Of a stretch of 40,477 bases of DNA, positions 8,757 to 18,198 are shown in pieces. Below the pieces are notes generated by a model. It made no database searches. It was not told the DNA's origin and saw only the letters and a list, made by a program, of their open reading frames with translations. The position numbers and the translations under genes were made by a program. This stretch comes from Myxococcota bacterium (GTDB lineage: Bacteria > Myxococcota_A > UBA9160 > UBA4427). The stretch spans positions 1 through 40,477 of the forward strand of contig JAPYTP010000032.1 in assembly GCA_029941885.1 (NCBI GenBank), read 5' to 3'. Position 1 is the stretch's first letter. Each line of letters opens with the position of its first letter.

Positions 8757-9962
8757 CTAACGAATCGTTTTTCCGACGCGGAGAGCATCGATCGCAGCCT
8801 GGGTAAGACCGAGTTCGCGGAGCACTTCCTCGGAATGCTCGCCGAGGCGTGGTGCATGGCGGTCGATCGAAGCAGGGGTGCGGCTGAAGCCCCAGGGCGG
8901 GGCGATGTATCGGGTCGCGCCGAAGCGATCGTCTTCGAGGATCCGTACGGTCTCGCGATGTCGTACCTGTGGATCTTCGAGGAATGCCTCGACATCGTTG
9001 ACAGGGCCAAAGGTCGCCCCCTCCTCTCGCGCCCGGGCAACGAAGTCGGCGCTCGCCCATTTCTTGATCTCCGGCTTCAGCGTCGCGACGAGATCGACGT
9101 AGTTGCCGAGCCGTGTACCCATCTCCTGGAAGCGCGGGTCCGTCACGAGTTCCATCCGGTCGAGCACGCGGCAGAGCGCGGCGAACTGGTGGTCCTGGAT
9201 GACCAACCCCACCACGTGGCCGTCGGCGGTCTCCCAGGCACTGAAGAACGCGTCGGACATCCCGGTCTCGACGAAATCCGGCGGGAAGGCGCGTGGTGTC
9301 ATCGGGTCGGGCAAGGCGAAGGCGGCATACGCATCCAACATCGAAACCTCCACACGCTGGCCGCGCCGATCCGGATCCCGCTCTCGGGCGAAGAGCGCGG
9401 CGTTGATGGCACCCACGGCGGTGATGGCACTCGTCTTGTCGGCGATGGGTCCGTGGACGGGCTTGGGCGGACCGGCACCGCCCTGGGCCGGCATGACGCC
9501 AACGAGTCCCTGCATGAGTTGGTCGTAGGCGGGAAGAGAGGCGTAGGGGCCATCGCTCCCGAAGCCATTGATCGATGCGAAAATGAGCCCGGGATGTCGC
9601 TGGGAGAGAGTTTCGTAGCCGAGGCCGAGTCGGTCCATCACGTCGGGACGAAAATTTTCGACCAGGACATCGATTCTGGGGATGGTCTCGAGAATGAGAT
9701 CGCGTCCGGCCTCGCTCTTCAGATCGACGACCAGACTCCGCTTGTTGCGGTTCATCTGGGTGTGCATCGCTGAGAAGAGGGGTTCCTTGAAGGGAGCACC
9801 GGAGTAGCGGGTCTGGTCCCCGGTCGGGGATTCGAGTTTGATCACATCGGCCCCGAGGTCGCCGAGTGCCTGGGTACACATCGGTCCCGAGACAACGCTC
9901 GTCAGGTCGAGCACGCGGATCCCCGCGAGCGGACCGCTGCGTTCTTCGCTCGTTGTAGTCAT
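8757..9962 (-). CDS. CaiB/BaiF family (class III) CoA transferase
   Basis: 401 aa; GIRVLDLTSVVSGPMCTQALGDLGADVIKLE, NRNKRSLVVDLKSEAGR, PAYDQLMQG with catalytic Asp. Confidence 0.95.
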   Translation of the reverse strand: MTTTSEERSGPLAGIRVLDLTSVVSGPMCTQALGDLGADVIKLESPTGDQTRYSGAPFKEPLFSAMHTQMNRNKRSLVVDLKSEAGRDLILETIPRIDVLVENFRPDVMDRLGLGYETLSQRHPGLIFASINGFGSDGPYASLPAYDQLMQGLVGVMPAQGGAGPPKPVHGPIADKTSAITAVGAINAALFARERDPDRRGQRVEVSMLDAYAAFALPDPMTPRAFPPDFVETGMSDAFFSAWETADGHVVGLVIQDHQFAALCRVLDRMELVTDPRFQEMGTRLGNYVDLVATLKPEIKKWASADFVARAREEGATFGPVNDVEAFLEDPQVRHRETVRILEDDRFGATRYIAPPWGFSRTPASIDRHAPRLGEHSEEVLRELGLTQAAIDALRVGKTIR

Positions 9963-11260
9963 GCCGAGCGCCGGAGCGAGTCTTCCTCGGCGGCTCCCAA
10001 GTGTTGTCCGGGAACGAATCGAATCGGAAGAGACGCCGGTCCTCGTACGGCGGGATTCGACCGATAACCGATCCCTTCGAAGCTTCCGACGAGTTCGAGG
10101 TTCGCCAGCCGTTCCACCACGTGGCCCAGGGCCACGTCCAGTTCGAGGCGTGCCAGCTGCGCTCCGATACAGAAATGCCGGCCGATCCCAAAGGAACTCG
10201 AGTCGTGGGGTGTTCGCAGAATGTCGAACCGATCGGGATCTTCGATGACGGCCGGGTCGCGATTTGCCGAGGGGACCGAGAGGAAGAGCATCTGGCCCTT
10301 TCGCACCGGCGCGCCACCGATTTCGGTGTCCGATTTCGCGTAGCGAATCAGAAATCGTCCCGGATGTTGGTGCCGGACGATTTCTGCGGCGGCGTTCGCG
10401 CGACAGGCGGGATCATCTCGGAAGCGTGCGAGCTGATCCGGATGTTTCAGAAGCTCGATCATCCCGAAGGACAGCGAGTTGGCGGTCGTCTCGGAACCCG
10501 CCACGATGATCGTCATGAGGGTTCCCAGGATCTCGTCGGGCGTGAAGCCGCGGTCCGTATCGTCCTCCGCGTGAACCATGTCCGTCATCAGATCCTCGCC
10601 GGGATTCGCGCGCTTTTCCTCCATCAATTCCCGGACCTCTTCCATGTGGACCGTCATGCTGTGGAGCGAATGCAGCTTCTCCTCTTCGCTGCACATCGGA
10701 TTGAAAGCGACGACCACGGAATCCGCGAGGGTCTTGAAGCGCCGTTCGCGGTCGCTGTCCCGCGCAATTCCCATCAATCGGCTCACGATGTTGACGGGAA
10801 AGATCTCGGCGAATTCCTTTGCGAAATCACAGCCGCCTCGTTCGATGAAGGCGTCGATCAACTCGTCCGCCAGCGAGTGCATGAGTGGATCGAGATGTTT
10901 GACAGCCCGTCGGGTGAGGGCCGCGGAGGCCAGCTTGCGGAGCCGGGTATGCTCGGCCCCTTCGGCGGAGAGCAGATTAGAACTCAGCATGCGGATGACC
11001 GGATGTTCGCTGTGCTCCGGCGGAGGAGGCTGCCAGTTCTCCCACAGCATCCGGTCGCCGGAGAATCTCGACTCGTCCGAGAGTGCCTCGACGACGTGGG
11101 CGTGACAGGACAGGAAGAGCGCACCGAAGCCGGGGATCTCGTAGACCGGCGCATGCTCGCGCAAGACCGAGAGGATCGGGTAGGGATCGCGATCGTATTC
11201 GGGGCTCATCGGGTTGAAGATGAAGCGAGGGTCGCTCGGAAGGATCACTTGGCTGGACAT
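9959..11260 (-). CDS. Cytochrome P450
   Basis: I-helix AGSETTANS, EIVR (ExxR), heme loop FGIGRHFCIGAQLARLE; start MSSQVILPSDPRF; ATGA overlap with the CoA transferase. Confidence 0.96.
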   Translation of the reverse strand: MSSQVILPSDPRFIFNPMSPEYDRDPYPILSVLREHAPVYEIPGFGALFLSCHAHVVEALSDESRFSGDRMLWENWQPPPPEHSEHPVIRMLSSNLLSAEGAEHTRLRKLASAALTRRAVKHLDPLMHSLADELIDAFIERGGCDFAKEFAEIFPVNIVSRLMGIARDSDRERRFKTLADSVVVAFNPMCSEEEKLHSLHSMTVHMEEVRELMEEKRANPGEDLMTDMVHAEDDTDRGFTPDEILGTLMTIIVAGSETTANSLSFGMIELLKHPDQLARFRDDPACRANAAAEIVRHQHPGRFLIRYAKSDTEIGGAPVRKGQMLFLSVPSANRDPAVIEDPDRFDILRTPHDSSSFGIGRHFCIGAQLARLELDVALGHVVERLANLELVGSFEGIGYRSNPAVRGPASLPIRFVPGQHLGAAEEDSLRRSA

Positions 11261-11283
11261 GAAGTCGATTCGTACCCTGTGGC

Positions 11284-12291
11284 TCAGGCCGGTGCCGTGG
11301 CGTCTGGATGGACCCGGAGCGCGAGTTTGCCCCGGACCTTGCTCGCGGCAAGCCGTTCGAGTGCCGCTGGAAGTTCTTCGAAGGCGACCATTTCCTCGAT
11401 TTGGGTCTTGAGTCGACCATCCTTCCACCAACCCAGGAGTCGCTCCTGGGCGACTTCCTTGAAGGCGCGGTCATAGTTGCTGGGGATGACGCCGACGACG
11501 GAGTAGTTCTGATAGACCATGTGGGCGGTGTCGACCGGACCCCAGGATCCGCTCGCGAACCCGATCGCGAGAATGCGCCCCTCATGCGCGACGCATTTGC
11601 TAGCGGCTGTGAACGCGGAACCCCCGACCGGATCGTAGACGCACTGCGCGCCCTTGCCGTCGGTCGCTTCCATGACCGCCTCGGAGATGTCGTGCTGCTT
11701 GCGGTCGATGACGACGTCGGCGCCCAGACTCTCGCAGTACTCGATCTTCTCCTGACCGGCGACCGTTGCAATCACGCGCGCACCGAGGGCCTTTGCGACC
11801 TGGATGGCAGCCGTGCCAGTCCCGCCGGCTCCGCCGAGCACGAGCAGGGTCTCGCCGGCTTCGAGCTTTCCACGGGTAACCAGCCCGATATAGGCGGTGT
11901 GAAACGGGATCAGGAAGGCGGCGCCTTCCGCATCGGTCATGCCGTCGGGGACGGGCAGGCAGAAATCGTCGAGCGCGAGGCATTGCTCGGCGTAGCTCCC
12001 ATTCCCCGTGAAGAAACTCGTGACCGCCATGATGCGGTCGCCGACCTGGCGATTCTCGACCCCGTCCGCCCAGCCGACCACGCGCCCGACGACTTCCTGG
12101 CCCTGGGTGAAGGGGATCTGGGGTGTCATCGCATAACTGCCCTGACACATGAAGACGTCGGGTAGGCCCATTCCGGCGGCCAGGACTTCGATCAGCACGG
12201 TTCCTTCGTAGGGCACCGGCGTCGGGAGGTCTTCGCCGAGCACGAGGACATCTTTCGGACTGCCGGGTTTCACGGTTTGCCAAGCACGCAT
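11284..12291 (-). CDS. NADPH:quinone oxidoreductase-like MDR dehydrogenase
   Basis: MRAWQTVKPGSPKDVLVL..., LVLGGAGGTGTAAIQVAKALGARVIAT. Confidence 0.92.
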   Translation of the reverse strand: MRAWQTVKPGSPKDVLVLGEDLPTPVPYEGTVLIEVLAAGMGLPDVFMCQGSYAMTPQIPFTQGQEVVGRVVGWADGVENRQVGDRIMAVTSFFTGNGSYAEQCLALDDFCLPVPDGMTDAEGAAFLIPFHTAYIGLVTRGKLEAGETLLVLGGAGGTGTAAIQVAKALGARVIATVAGQEKIEYCESLGADVVIDRKQHDISEAVMEATDGKGAQCVYDPVGGSAFTAASKCVAHEGRILAIGFASGSWGPVDTAHMVYQNYSVVGVIPSNYDRAFKEVAQERLLGWWKDGRLKTQIEEMVAFEELPAALERLAASKVRGKLALRVHPDATAPA

Positions 12292-12386
12292 CGGTCGATC
12301 TCCTCTCGAGGGAAGTTGGATTGCGCTCGTCGCGCGGTCGGGGTTGAGAGCGGGAGACGGAAGCGAGATGCAATCCCCCGTCGGGC

Positions 12387-13670
12387 TCAGGTGACGGGCT
12401 CTCGACGTTGGAGATGACGATGGCGAATCGCGAGGGCCCGACGACGTTCCTCCGGACCATAGCCCGGCGTCCCGGCGGGCAACTGCTCCCGAACGCTTTC
12501 GAAGGGGACGATTTTCACGCTCGGCGCCGGCTTCGTCTTCGTCCACACGTACCGGTACTGGATCATGCCCTCGGGATGACCCCAGGTATCGATCCAGTTC
12601 TGGACGCCGGGATCCTCGTGGGCGATCACGAAGCGCGCGTGGCCGTCGGGATCGACGTGGGACTGTCTATGGTTGAGTCCGGTCTGGTGTGTCGCCCAAT
12701 CCATCGTTCGGAACCAGGTGTCACAGAGCTGGATCTGCCAATAGCGGGCATCGGGAACCTCGAACTCGACGATCATGGCCTCGTCCGGATCCAGTGACCA
12801 CCAATCGTTTCCGTACACGATGTCCCGGGCGCCACCGACGAAGGGGACGGGGCCGAGCAATCTTCCCTTGATGTGGTCGCGTCGCAGCTGGTCGATCCAT
12901 TCCTGCCAGAATTTCGTAGTCTGCAGGGTCCACAAGCCCGCTTCATCGAGAAGTTCCGCCATCCGGGCCGGAGTGAGTGGGGCCGGCGCGCAGCCTTCGC
13001 CCCCGATCCGGTGGATCTCGAAACGCGCCGGGATTTCGGTCTCCCAATCTGCAAAGTATTGGCGCACGCACCAGTAGCGGGTCTCCGGGGGCATGTGCAT
13101 GAAGTTGCCGCCCCATCCCGCGGGTTTTTGCGCGGCGAGGAGGAGTTCGAAGCTTCCGTCCGCCTCGCAATCGATTTCGGACAAGAGGACGGTATCGAAG
13201 ACCTGATCGTCCCCGAGCTGCATATATCCGTCCTTGGTTTCGAGGAGTGCCTCGAAAACGTTGTTCTTGTTGCCCGAGATCAGATATTGCGCGTGGGGAC
13301 CGACGCGACACCACAAATATTGATTGTCGACGTTCTCCGCGCCCCATTTGGCTTCGGAATCGGGACTGCGGACGATGCGCGGAGTGTCCGGATCGGAGAG
13401 CTGGAGGGCTTGTTGGATTCCGCCATTGGTGAGGCCCAGGACGTATTTCATGGCTTGCGCCTGAAGTTCACCGGGTGTGGCCGTCTCGCCGGTCGGAAAT
13501 TCGAGCAGATGGGCTCCAGCCTCTTCGAGAGAGTGACAGAAGCTGCGCCAGGCCTCCCCCGAAAGAAGCCGTTTCGCATTCTCTTCCGAAGTGCGGTCCG
13601 GGCCACGCAGTTCATCCCGAAGTGCCTGGCCGAAGATGCCGCTTCCGCCAATCGCTGGTTCTTGGCTCAT
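12387..13670 (-). CDS. DUF1214 domain-containing protein
   Basis: 427 aa; IVEFEVPDARYWQIQLCDTWFRTMDWATHQTGLNHRQSHVDPDGHARFVIAHEDPGVQNWIDT resembles DUF1214 proteins. Confidence 0.75.
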   Translation of the reverse strand: MSQEPAIGGSGIFGQALRDELRGPDRTSEENAKRLLSGEAWRSFCHSLEEAGAHLLEFPTGETATPGELQAQAMKYVLGLTNGGIQQALQLSDPDTPRIVRSPDSEAKWGAENVDNQYLWCRVGPHAQYLISGNKNNVFEALLETKDGYMQLGDDQVFDTVLLSEIDCEADGSFELLLAAQKPAGWGGNFMHMPPETRYWCVRQYFADWETEIPARFEIHRIGGEGCAPAPLTPARMAELLDEAGLWTLQTTKFWQEWIDQLRRDHIKGRLLGPVPFVGGARDIVYGNDWWSLDPDEAMIVEFEVPDARYWQIQLCDTWFRTMDWATHQTGLNHRQSHVDPDGHARFVIAHEDPGVQNWIDTWGHPEGMIQYRYVWTKTKPAPSVKIVPFESVREQLPAGTPGYGPEERRRALAIRHRHLQRREPVT

Positions 13671-13715
13671 CGTTCGATCTCCTTCTGCAGTCGTGGCGCC
13701 CCGCTGTCGGGCCGA

Positions 13716-14948
13716 TCACGCTTCGTTCTTGACCTGGTATCGCTCGTAGTAGTCGCTGAATCGTGCTCGCTCTTCGTCGAGGTCGAGGCCGGTATCTGTG
13801 AAATCGTATTGGTGTGCGCCGTGCCGCCCCTTGGGCTTGCCGTCGATATAGCTCTGCTGGGCTCGGCGAGACGTCTCGGGATAGTCGATCTCGAAATGGT
13901 CGTATAGCCCGGCGAGAGCAGCGACCGGATCGTTGATCAGCTCGGCGTATCGCAGGTCGTAGCACTGACTTTCGGGGAGGCGGCCGGAATCACGCAGAGC
14001 GGTCATCCCGTCGAGCAGCGTCTTGCAGGTCTCCCCCGTGAACCAGCCGGCCATCGCGTCGGCGTCGACCTCGTCCGAGCGAACGTACGCCGTCGAATAG
14101 AGGATGGAGATGACCGAGGGGAGGACCCTGAGAGGGTCACGATGCGTGAAGACGATGCGCGCGTCGGGATAGACCGCGAGGAGCGCATCGAGTTGGCTCA
14201 TGTGGGAGGGTGATTTGAGGGCCCAGCATTCGCCCGGACATTTCCACTGCAGATTCTGGAGCATCTGTTTGTGAAACTCGAAGCCGGGAATCCGATCGCA
14301 TCCGGCGTACCAGGCCGCGTAACTCGGAACGACATGGCGACCCATCCATTCGTCGCTGACAAAGGAATGGGCCATGACCTGGACGTCTTCGACGGGGATG
14401 TCGCCGCCGAGTTCGTGCATCATGTCGTACTCGGGAACGATTTCGCACCACAGCCGGATCTGTCGATCTGCGCGCGCGATGCGCTCATCGGTCCGATAGG
14501 TCGCTGTCTCGGGCGGCGGGCAAGGATTTCGAACTTCCCAGTGAAGCGGGGCGCGATGCCGCGGATCGACGGCAAGCAGTTCGTGTGTAATCGAGGTCCC
14601 CGTGCGCGGCAGGCCCGTGATGAAGATCGGGCGGTCGATGACTTCGTCGGAAATTTCCGGGTGGCGCTTGCGTGTCTCGGTGATCTGCAGGCGTACAGTC
14701 AGGGAGTTGAGCAGATCGTCTCGGATGAGGAGTGCACCCACCGTGTGGAGCTTGGCCTCCTCGCGAAGGGATTCGACGAAGATCTCGAAGGGCTCGCGAA
14801 AACGGTCGTCGCCGAAATCGTCGAGGCCGGTGCGAGCGGTGGCTTCGACCATGAGTGCTTGGGCGTCCAGGCCGATCCAGGCGGGGTCGCTGTTCTCGTT
14901 GAGGGCCGTCACCCAGGCGGGGCGCGGGCCGGGCTGCCAGATGGACAC
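13716..14948 (-). CDS. Sulfotransferase family protein
   Basis: PIFITGLPRTGTSITHELLAVDP (PAPS 5' loop) and RIVFTHRDPLRVLPSVISI (3' loop). GTG at 14946-14948 preceded by AGAGGA is preferred over ATG 14991-14993, which has only a pyrimidine-rich leader. Confidence 0.88.
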   Translation of the reverse strand: MSIWQPGPRPAWVTALNENSDPAWIGLDAQALMVEATARTGLDDFGDDRFREPFEIFVESLREEAKLHTVGALLIRDDLLNSLTVRLQITETRKRHPEISDEVIDRPIFITGLPRTGTSITHELLAVDPRHRAPLHWEVRNPCPPPETATYRTDERIARADRQIRLWCEIVPEYDMMHELGGDIPVEDVQVMAHSFVSDEWMGRHVVPSYAAWYAGCDRIPGFEFHKQMLQNLQWKCPGECWALKSPSHMSQLDALLAVYPDARIVFTHRDPLRVLPSVISILYSTAYVRSDEVDADAMAGWFTGETCKTLLDGMTALRDSGRLPESQCYDLRYAELINDPVAALAGLYDHFEIDYPETSRRAQQSYIDGKPKGRHGAHQYDFTDTGLDLDEERARFSDYYERYQVKNEA

Positions 14949-15058
14949 GATCGATCCTCTCGGGGCGGTGAAGACAGGTTTTCCCGGGGCCATACGGGAG
15001 GGTGGGAGATGGAAGGCGGAAGGAGAAAGGAGGAATGTGAAAGTTCGAAGGCGGAGGG

Positions 15059-15889
15059 CTAGGGCATGTAGGACCCGCCGCTCACACTGACGAGCTGCCC
15101 TGTGAGATGCGCGGATCGTTCCGAAGCAAAAAAGAGTGCGAGGTCGGCGATGTCTTCCGGGCGTCCGATGCGTCGGATGGGTTGGGCGGAGACGTTGAAA
15201 TTTGCTTCACCGGATTCAGCCGCCGCGGCCATTTCCTCTGGCGTGCCAAAGATTTCGTAGCCGTATTTCTGCCAGAAGCTGCCTTCGCCCACATGGTCCG
15301 CCTGATGCGGGACGATCCAGCCCGGGGCGATGCAGTTGATGCGTACGCCTTCTGGTCCCCACTCGTAGGCAAGGCCCTTCGAGAAGGCCATGACGAAGCC
15401 CTTGGTTCCGCCGTACATCGCGACCTGGTTGGCCGCTTCGGGCTCGAGGGCGGAGTTCGACGTAATGTTGACGATGCTGCCCGTGTTTCGGGCGACCATG
15501 CTGCGGCCAGCGGCGTGAGTGCAATTGTGCACGCCCCAGATGTTCAGGTTGACTTCCCACTCGGCTTCTTCGCGGGGCTTCTCGAGGAAGGGTCTGGGAT
15601 AGAAGACACCGCCTGCGTTGTTCACCAGGACGTCGACGGGCCCGAATTTCTTCTCCGTGGTCTCGGTCATCTCTTCGACCGCGTCGACCTGGGTGACGTC
15701 CGTCGCGACGACGATGACTTCGCCGGGTAGATCCTTCGCGGCATCCGCGACCTCCTGCCCCTTGATCGCGTCCCGCGTAGCGATCACGACATTTGCGCCT
15801 TCTTCGGCGAAACCGAGTACGAGACCCCGGCCGATTCCGCCGCTGCCACCGGTGATGATCGTGCTCTTGCCCGCGAGCCTGAGATCCAT
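15059..15889 (-). CDS. SDR family oxidoreductase
   Basis: 276 aa; TGGSGGIGRGL, NNAGG, YGGTK. Confidence 0.93.
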   Translation of the reverse strand: MDLRLAGKSTIITGGSGGIGRGLVLGFAEEGANVVIATRDAIKGQEVADAAKDLPGEVIVVATDVTQVDAVEEMTETTEKKFGPVDVLVNNAGGVFYPRPFLEKPREEAEWEVNLNIWGVHNCTHAAGRSMVARNTGSIVNITSNSALEPEAANQVAMYGGTKGFVMAFSKGLAYEWGPEGVRINCIAPGWIVPHQADHVGEGSFWQKYGYEIFGTPEEMAAAAESGEANFNVSAQPIRRIGRPEDIADLALFFASERSAHLTGQLVSVSGGSYMP

Positions 15890-15912
15890 TGGGAAGCCTC
15901 CTCCGAGGAGTC

Positions 15913-15939
15913 ATGCTAGCCAGTCGGAGGTGCTAGCGT
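15913..15939. promoter_or_regulatory. Candidate divergent -10 elements with paired GCTAGC palindromes
   Basis: GCTAGC at 15915-15920 and 15932-15937 between divergent starts 15889(-) and 15966(+); TAGCAT on minus at 15913-15918, TAGCGT on plus at 15934-15939. Confidence 0.35.
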
Positions 15940-15965
15940 CGACCGCCGGAGACAGGAGAATCCCG

Positions 15966-17093
15966 ATGTCCGATGTAGACGAGGCGCCGCAGAAAGCAGT
16001 CGCCGATCCCGAAACCTACCGGGAGTCCCTCGATGCGTGGATGAAGACGCAGATGCCACAGGCATCCGATCTGCGAGTGCACGACGTCGATATGCCCCGC
16101 TCGACCGGTTTCTCGAACGAGACCGTCTTCTTCAGCACGACGTTCTTGGAGTCCGGCCGTTCGACGACGCGGAAATGGGTCGCTCGCATCGAGCCGCCGG
16201 ACGGTGGACTCTTTCCGATCCAGACGAAGGACTGTGAAATCTCCTGCGAGGTGCAGCACCGGATCATGAGCGCCGTTCGCGAGACAGGCCTCGCACCGAT
16301 ACCCGAGATGCTCCCCTTCGAAAGAGATCTCTCGGTACTGGGACGGCCCTTCTTCGTGATGGAATTCATCGAGGGACAGATCCCCGCGGACGTTCCACGC
16401 TACACGCAGGCCGGATTCCTCGTCGACGAGGCCACGCCGGCCGATCGGGAAACGATGGTACGCGAAGCGTGCGAGACGATGGCGACGCTCGCCGGGCTCG
16501 ACTGGAAAGCGATGGGCCTCGACTGGCTCGATGTACAGGGGAAGGGCGAGCCCGCCTTCCGGGACCAGCTCCTCCTCTATCGCGATTATTGCGTGACCGA
16601 GTTGGCGGACCGTGATCACCCGATCATCATGGCGAGTCTCGACTGGCTGGACGCAAACGCACCGGAACTCGCGATGGGGATCAGCTGGGGTGACAGCCGC
16701 CTGGGCAACATCATCTGGCAGGACTACCGCTGCGCATCGGTGTGTGACTGGGAAGCAGTCTCGCTCTGTCCACCCGAAGCGGATATCGGGTGGTTCGTGA
16801 TGTTCGATCGGATGTCCTACGAGGACCTAGAGGCACCGCGCCTCGCTGGCTTTCCCACGCGCGAAGAGCAGGTTGCGATCTGGGAGTCCAGATCGGGTCG
16901 CGAGGTCGCGGACACGATCGACTATTGGGAAATCTTTGGGGCGATGCGCTTCGACGCAATCATGATCAAGCTCGGGGATCGGATGGTACGGGCCGGGATC
17001 TTGCCCGAAGAACACAGTATTGCAGTCAATAACGGTACGACCGATGCGCTCGGGCGGTTGCTCGAGCGTGAGGGTGTGAAGATCAGCAAGTGA
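15966..17093 (+). CDS. Phosphotransferase family protein (aminoglycoside phosphotransferase/choline-kinase-like)
   Basis: Start MSDVDEAPQKAV; ISWGDSRLGNIIWQDYRCASVCDWEAVSLCPPEADIGWF (Brenner-like loop, D-W-E). Confidence 0.88.
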   Translation: MSDVDEAPQKAVADPETYRESLDAWMKTQMPQASDLRVHDVDMPRSTGFSNETVFFSTTFLESGRSTTRKWVARIEPPDGGLFPIQTKDCEISCEVQHRIMSAVRETGLAPIPEMLPFERDLSVLGRPFFVMEFIEGQIPADVPRYTQAGFLVDEATPADRETMVREACETMATLAGLDWKAMGLDWLDVQGKGEPAFRDQLLLYRDYCVTELADRDHPIIMASLDWLDANAPELAMGISWGDSRLGNIIWQDYRCASVCDWEAVSLCPPEADIGWFVMFDRMSYEDLEAPRLAGFPTREEQVAIWESRSGREVADTIDYWEIFGAMRFDAIMIKLGDRMVRAGILPEEHSIAVNNGTTDALGRLLEREGVKISK

Positions 17094-17112
17094 TGGCGGA
17101 GTGGGTCAGCGG

Positions 17113-17898
17113 ATGGCGGGAGATCTGGAAGGCAAGGTTGCTCTCATATCGGGCGCAGCGCGAGGGATGGGTGCCGCGGAGGCTCGACGCTTCGTCTCCG
17201 AGGGGGGACGCGTCGTGCTCGGCGACGTGCTGGACGAAGAGGGCGAGAAGACCGCCGCTTCGATCGGTGATGCTGCGATCTACGTCCACCTGGATGTGAC
17301 TCTCGAGTCAGACTGGCAGGCAGCGGTCGCCGTGGCCGAGGAACGTTTCGGCAAGCTCGACGTCCTCGTGAACAACGCCGGAATCTTGCGGTTCGGGATG
17401 CTCGAAGAGACGGATCTCGAAGAATACGAGCTGGTGATCCGGATTAACCAGATCGGCGTTTTCCTGGGGATGAAGTCCGCGGCGCCGGCGATGCGTCGCG
17501 CGGGGGCGGGATCGATCGTGAACATTTCATCGATGGCCGGGATCAAGGGAATCGGTGGGGCGATCGCGTATACGGCCAGCAAGTTCGCAGTGCGCGGGAT
17601 GACCAAATCGGCAGCCATCGAGCTCGGGCCCGCGGGAATTCGGGTGAATTCGGTCCATCCGGGCGCGATCGAAACGCCGATGACGGCACCGGTTGGCGTG
17701 GGTTCCGAGACGAGTGAACAGCAATATACCTATCCGATTCCGCGGGTCGGGCGGCCCGACGAGGTCGCCGAACTGGTCCTCTGGCTGGCATCGGATAAGA
17801 GTTCCTACTCGACCGGGTCCGAGTTCTTGATCGATGGCGGGGACGGTGCCGGGAATCTCCCCGAGGCTTTCCGAGCCGCGATCGAAGCGCGTGGCTAG
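17113..17898 (+). CDS. SDR family oxidoreductase
   Basis: MAGDLEGKVALISGAARGMGAAEA, NNAGIL, YTASK. Confidence 0.93.
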   Translation: MAGDLEGKVALISGAARGMGAAEARRFVSEGGRVVLGDVLDEEGEKTAASIGDAAIYVHLDVTLESDWQAAVAVAEERFGKLDVLVNNAGILRFGMLEETDLEEYELVIRINQIGVFLGMKSAAPAMRRAGAGSIVNISSMAGIKGIGGAIAYTASKFAVRGMTKSAAIELGPAGIRVNSVHPGAIETPMTAPVGVGSETSEQQYTYPIPRVGRPDEVAELVLWLASDKSSYSTGSEFLIDGGDGAGNLPEAFRAAIEARG

Positions 17899-17997
17899 TT
17901 GGACGTACGTTCACACCGGGTTGGCAACGAGCGCGCTGTCCGCAGGATTGCGCCGCGCGTTCATAGCGGTGCTCCTTCACCGAGGATGGGTAGGGAA

Positions 17998-18036
17998 GGT
18001 CCACGTTTTTCCGCCCCCTGCAAAGCGGTGCGGACC
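17998..18036 (+). other. Potential RNA hairpin (GGTCC..CCGC/GCGG..GGACC)
   Basis: Nested complementary arms GGTCC/GGACC and CCGC/GCGG in the 300-bp gap between convergent genes, upstream of a strong SD plus ATG. Confidence 0.3.
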
Positions 18037-18198
18037 TGATTTCGGCAGGCCGGTGGCCGATCTAAGGGAGGAACCATCTATGAGAAACGACGAAAACTCA
18101 CTCCCCTATCCGAAATGCGGCCCGCGCTCGCCCCAATGGGGTCGGGCGCCGTCTCAGGAACGCGTGGAGCCGCGCAGTCGTGTGCGTGCTGCGCACGA

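Noticed and set aside
8620-10317. 565-aa minus ORF overlapping the CoA transferase in another frame
   Set aside because: Arg/Pro/Ser-rich frame-shifted translation typical of GC-rich shadow frames.
10001-11476. 491-aa + strand ORF antisense to the P450
   Set aside because: The P450 frame carries all diagnostic motifs; the antisense frame is a mirror of GC-rich codons.
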